DNA from: JASHVB01 sp035486135
Lineage (GTDB): Bacteria > Pseudomonadota > Alphaproteobacteria > Acetobacterales > Acetobacteraceae
NCBI GenBank assembly: GCA_035486135.1
Contig: DATHNI010000139.1
Span: forward strand, 1-6,095
DNA: 6,095 nucleotides
Direction: 5' to 3'
The notes below the pieces were generated by a model. It had not been told where the DNA came from. It ran no database searches and saw only the letters and a list, made by a program, of their open reading frames with translations. Each line of letters begins with the position of its first letter. Within the stretch, counting starts at the first letter, position 1. Of the stretch, positions 4,493-6,095 are shown piece by piece. The position numbers were made by a program, and so were the translations under genes.

Positions 4493-6095
4493 ATGCGTCC
4501 CGCAACCGTTGCCCCGGCGGCAATCGAGTTCGGCCGTTTCCGGGTTCTGCCCGATCGACGCGAGCTGCTTGCCGACAATCGGCCGGTGGAACTTGCCGCG
4601 CGCGCGTTCGACGTACTGATGGCACTGATCGAGGCGCGCGGCACTGTCGTCAGCAAGGATGCGCTGATGGAGCGCGTTTGGCCCGGCCGGATCGTCGAAG
4701 AGAATAATCTGCAAGTCCACATCTCGGCACTGCGCAAGGTGTTCGCGGCGGACCGCGACCTGATCCGCACGGCCGCTGGACGCGGATACCAATTCACCGG
4801 AGAGATCCGCACCGCCTCGGCGTCGCCTGATGCCGAGCCTACCGCGGAAATGGCTGAAGCGGCGCCCGTGCCAACCCGCCCGCCCACGAACCTGCCGGAG
4901 CAGATTTCCGAACTGATCGGCCGTGACGCCGAGTTGGCCGAGATCCTGGGCCTTAGCGCCTCCCACCGCCTGGTCACCCTGACCGGCGCCGGAGGCATCG
5001 GCAAGACGCGGCTTGGCTTCGAGGTCGCACGACAGCAGTTGTCGACGTTCGCCGATGGGGTCTGGGCCGCCGAGCTGGCGCCGTTGTCCGATCCTGACCT
5101 CGTCCCGGTCACCGTCGCCATCGCACTCGGGCTTGAACTCGTTTCGGGCGCGGCATCGCCGCAATCCGTGGCGAACGCGCTCCGTTCGAAGCAAGTCATG
5201 ATTGTGCTCGACAATTGCGAGCATGTGATCGACGCAGCGGCGCGCCTGGCCGATGCGTTGTTGCGTGCCAATCCGGCAATACGCGTGATCGCCACAAGCC
5301 GCGAACCGCTCCGGGCCGAGGGCGAGTCGGTTTACCGGGTGCCGCCGCTCGCTGTCCCTCCCGAAGGCAGCCCGGATAGCGAGGACACGCTTCGCTACGG
5401 CGCTGTTGGGTTGTTCGTTGAACGGGTACGCGCCGCTAAGCTTTACTTTGCGTTGGACCCCGGCAATGCGCCCACAATCGCCGGAATCTGCCGCCGCCTC
5501 GACGGCATCCCGTTGGCAATCGAGCTTGCGGCGGCGCGTGCGGCGACGTTGGGCATCGAGATGGTCGCCGCGCACCTCGACGATTACTTCGGTCTTCTGA
5601 CCGGCGGAAGGCGGACGGCCCTGCCACGGCAGCAGACCCTGCGGGCCACGCTCGATTGGAGCCATGACCTGCTGAGCGAGTCCGAGCGTGTGATCCTGCG
5701 CTGCCTGGCGGTATTCGCCGGCGCCTTCAGCGTCGAGGCAGCCAGCGCGGTTGCAGCGAACTCCGAACTCGCGCCGTTTGACGTCGTCGACGGTCTGTCG
5801 AATCTGGTCTCCAAGTCGCTCGTTGTCGCGGAGGTCAAGGGACTGGTTGCGCGCTATCGGCTGCTCGACACGATGCGGGCCTACGCGCTCGAAAAGCTCA
5901 AGGCAAGCGGTGAGCACGAGCGGGTGCTGTGCCATCATGCTGAATACTATCGGCACCTTTTCGAGCGGGTGGAGGTCGAATGGGAAACCCGGCCGACCGT
6001 CGAATCGCTCGGCGACTACGATTGGTGTATCGATAATCTGCGCGTCGCACTGGACTGGGCGTTTTCGCAAGACGGCGATGCGCAGATCGGCGTGG
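4493..6095 (+). CDS. OmpR/PhoB-type winged-helix regulator fused to an NB-ARC/STAND ATPase (partial, 3' end outside window)
   Basis: Probably a cytoplasmic transcription regulator whose DNA binding is gated by ATP/ADP exchange in a signal-transduction ATPase. The visible 534 residues stay in one open frame to the right edge. Residues 11-103 are the winged helix (FGRFRVLPDRRELL, VVSKDALMERVWPG, VEENNLQVHISALRKVF, IRTAAGRGYQF). A linker rich in Ala, Pro and Glu spans about 107-133. The ATPase follows: Walker A GAGGIGKT (165-172), Walker B VMIVLDNCEH (235-244), sensor-like VIATSREPL (265-273) and the GLPL-type GIPLAIELAAAR (338-349). Winged-helix-like segments run from about 380 to 470 (QTLRATLDWSHDLL, YRLLDTMRAYALEKL). 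No receiver domain precedes the winged helix, so it is not a two-component regulator. Related proteins often reach 900 or more residues with TPR-like sensor repeats. An in-frame TGA at 4478 makes the ATG at 4493 the earliest start; no ribosome binding site is visible. Target genes unknown. Confidence 0.87.
   Translation, partial: MRPATVAPAAIEFGRFRVLPDRRELLADNRPVELAARAFDVLMALIEARGTVVSKDALMERVWPGRIVEENNLQVHISALRKVFAADRDLIRTAAGRGYQFTGEIRTASASPDAEPTAEMAEAAPVPTRPPTNLPEQISELIGRDAELAEILGLSASHRLVTLTGAGGIGKTRLGFEVARQQLSTFADGVWAAELAPLSDPDLVPVTVAIALGLELVSGAASPQSVANALRSKQVMIVLDNCEHVIDAAARLADALLRANPAIRVIATSREPLRAEGESVYRVPPLAVPPEGSPDSEDTLRYGAVGLFVERVRAAKLYFALDPGNAPTIAGICRRLDGIPLAIELAAARAATLGIEMVAAHLDDYFGLLTGGRRTALPRQQTLRATLDWSHDLLSESERVILRCLAVFAGAFSVEAASAVAANSELAPFDVVDGLSNLVSKSLVVAEVKGLVARYRLLDTMRAYALEKLKASGEHERVLCHHAEYYRHLFERVEVEWETRPTVESLGDYDWCIDNLRVALDWAFSQDGDAQIGV

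Noticed and set aside
3481..4707. A long plus-strand frame covering the gap, the PAP2 gene and the regulator start
   Set aside because: It runs out of frame through two well-supported genes and has no motif or ribosome binding site.
4484..6070. A 528-codon open frame on the minus strand opposite the regulator gene
   Set aside because: It is an antisense shadow of GC-rich coding sequence. Its translation is rich in Arg, Gln and Gly with no recognisable domain, while the plus strand carries Walker motifs and a winged helix in order.
4493..6095. An anti-phage (Avs-like) STAND defence protein
   Set aside because: The N-terminal effector position is a DNA-binding OmpR-type winged helix, not a nuclease, protease or other toxic effector, and no defence genes are nearby.

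Overview
The window is GC-rich DNA, with strong third-position GC in every gene, and its gene families are typical of a free-living Pseudomonadota. An alphaproteobacterium such as a member of the Acetobacteraceae or Rhodospirillales is my best guess, but nothing here (no rRNA, no ribosomal protein) fixes the taxon. There is no sign of phage, transposase, CRISPR or a tRNA gene.

Layout. At the left edge a UxaA/GarD-family sugar-acid dehydratase gene runs leftward and leaves the window (1-1098, minus strand). It diverges from a rightward pair: a small VOC/glyoxalase-fold protein (1275-1658) and a fumarase/adenylosuccinate lyase superfamily enzyme closest to 3-carboxy-cis,cis-muconate cycloisomerase, PcaB (1883-3232). 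A mosaic of inverted repeats with matching 12-bp ends (1669-1871) fills the gap between these two. A 489-bp gene-free stretch follows (3233-3721), less GC-rich than its surroundings, and it contains a long imperfect palindrome (3343-3497). Next come a divergent PAP2-type membrane phosphatase (3722-4345) and the first 534 residues of a large regulator (4493 to beyond the right edge). The regulator joins an OmpR/PhoB-type winged helix to an NB-ARC/STAND ATPase.

How the genes may work together. The first three products are all of catabolic type: a dehydratase for hexonate or aldarate-like hydroxy acids, a metal-dependent VOC-fold protein, and a lyase/cycloisomerase for dicarboxylic acid substrates. 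A small carboxylic-acid or aromatic-acid utilisation locus is plausible, but it is an inference from neighbourhood only. The phosphatase and the regulator are probably a separate unit or units. The regulator may sense a ligand through a C-terminal domain that lies outside the window.

I found no convincing new multi-gene system. The least explained DNA is non-coding: the 155-bp palindrome at 3343-3497 and the repeat mosaic at 1669-1871. The end of the mosaic abuts, and may supply, the translation or transcription signals of the PcaB-like gene.
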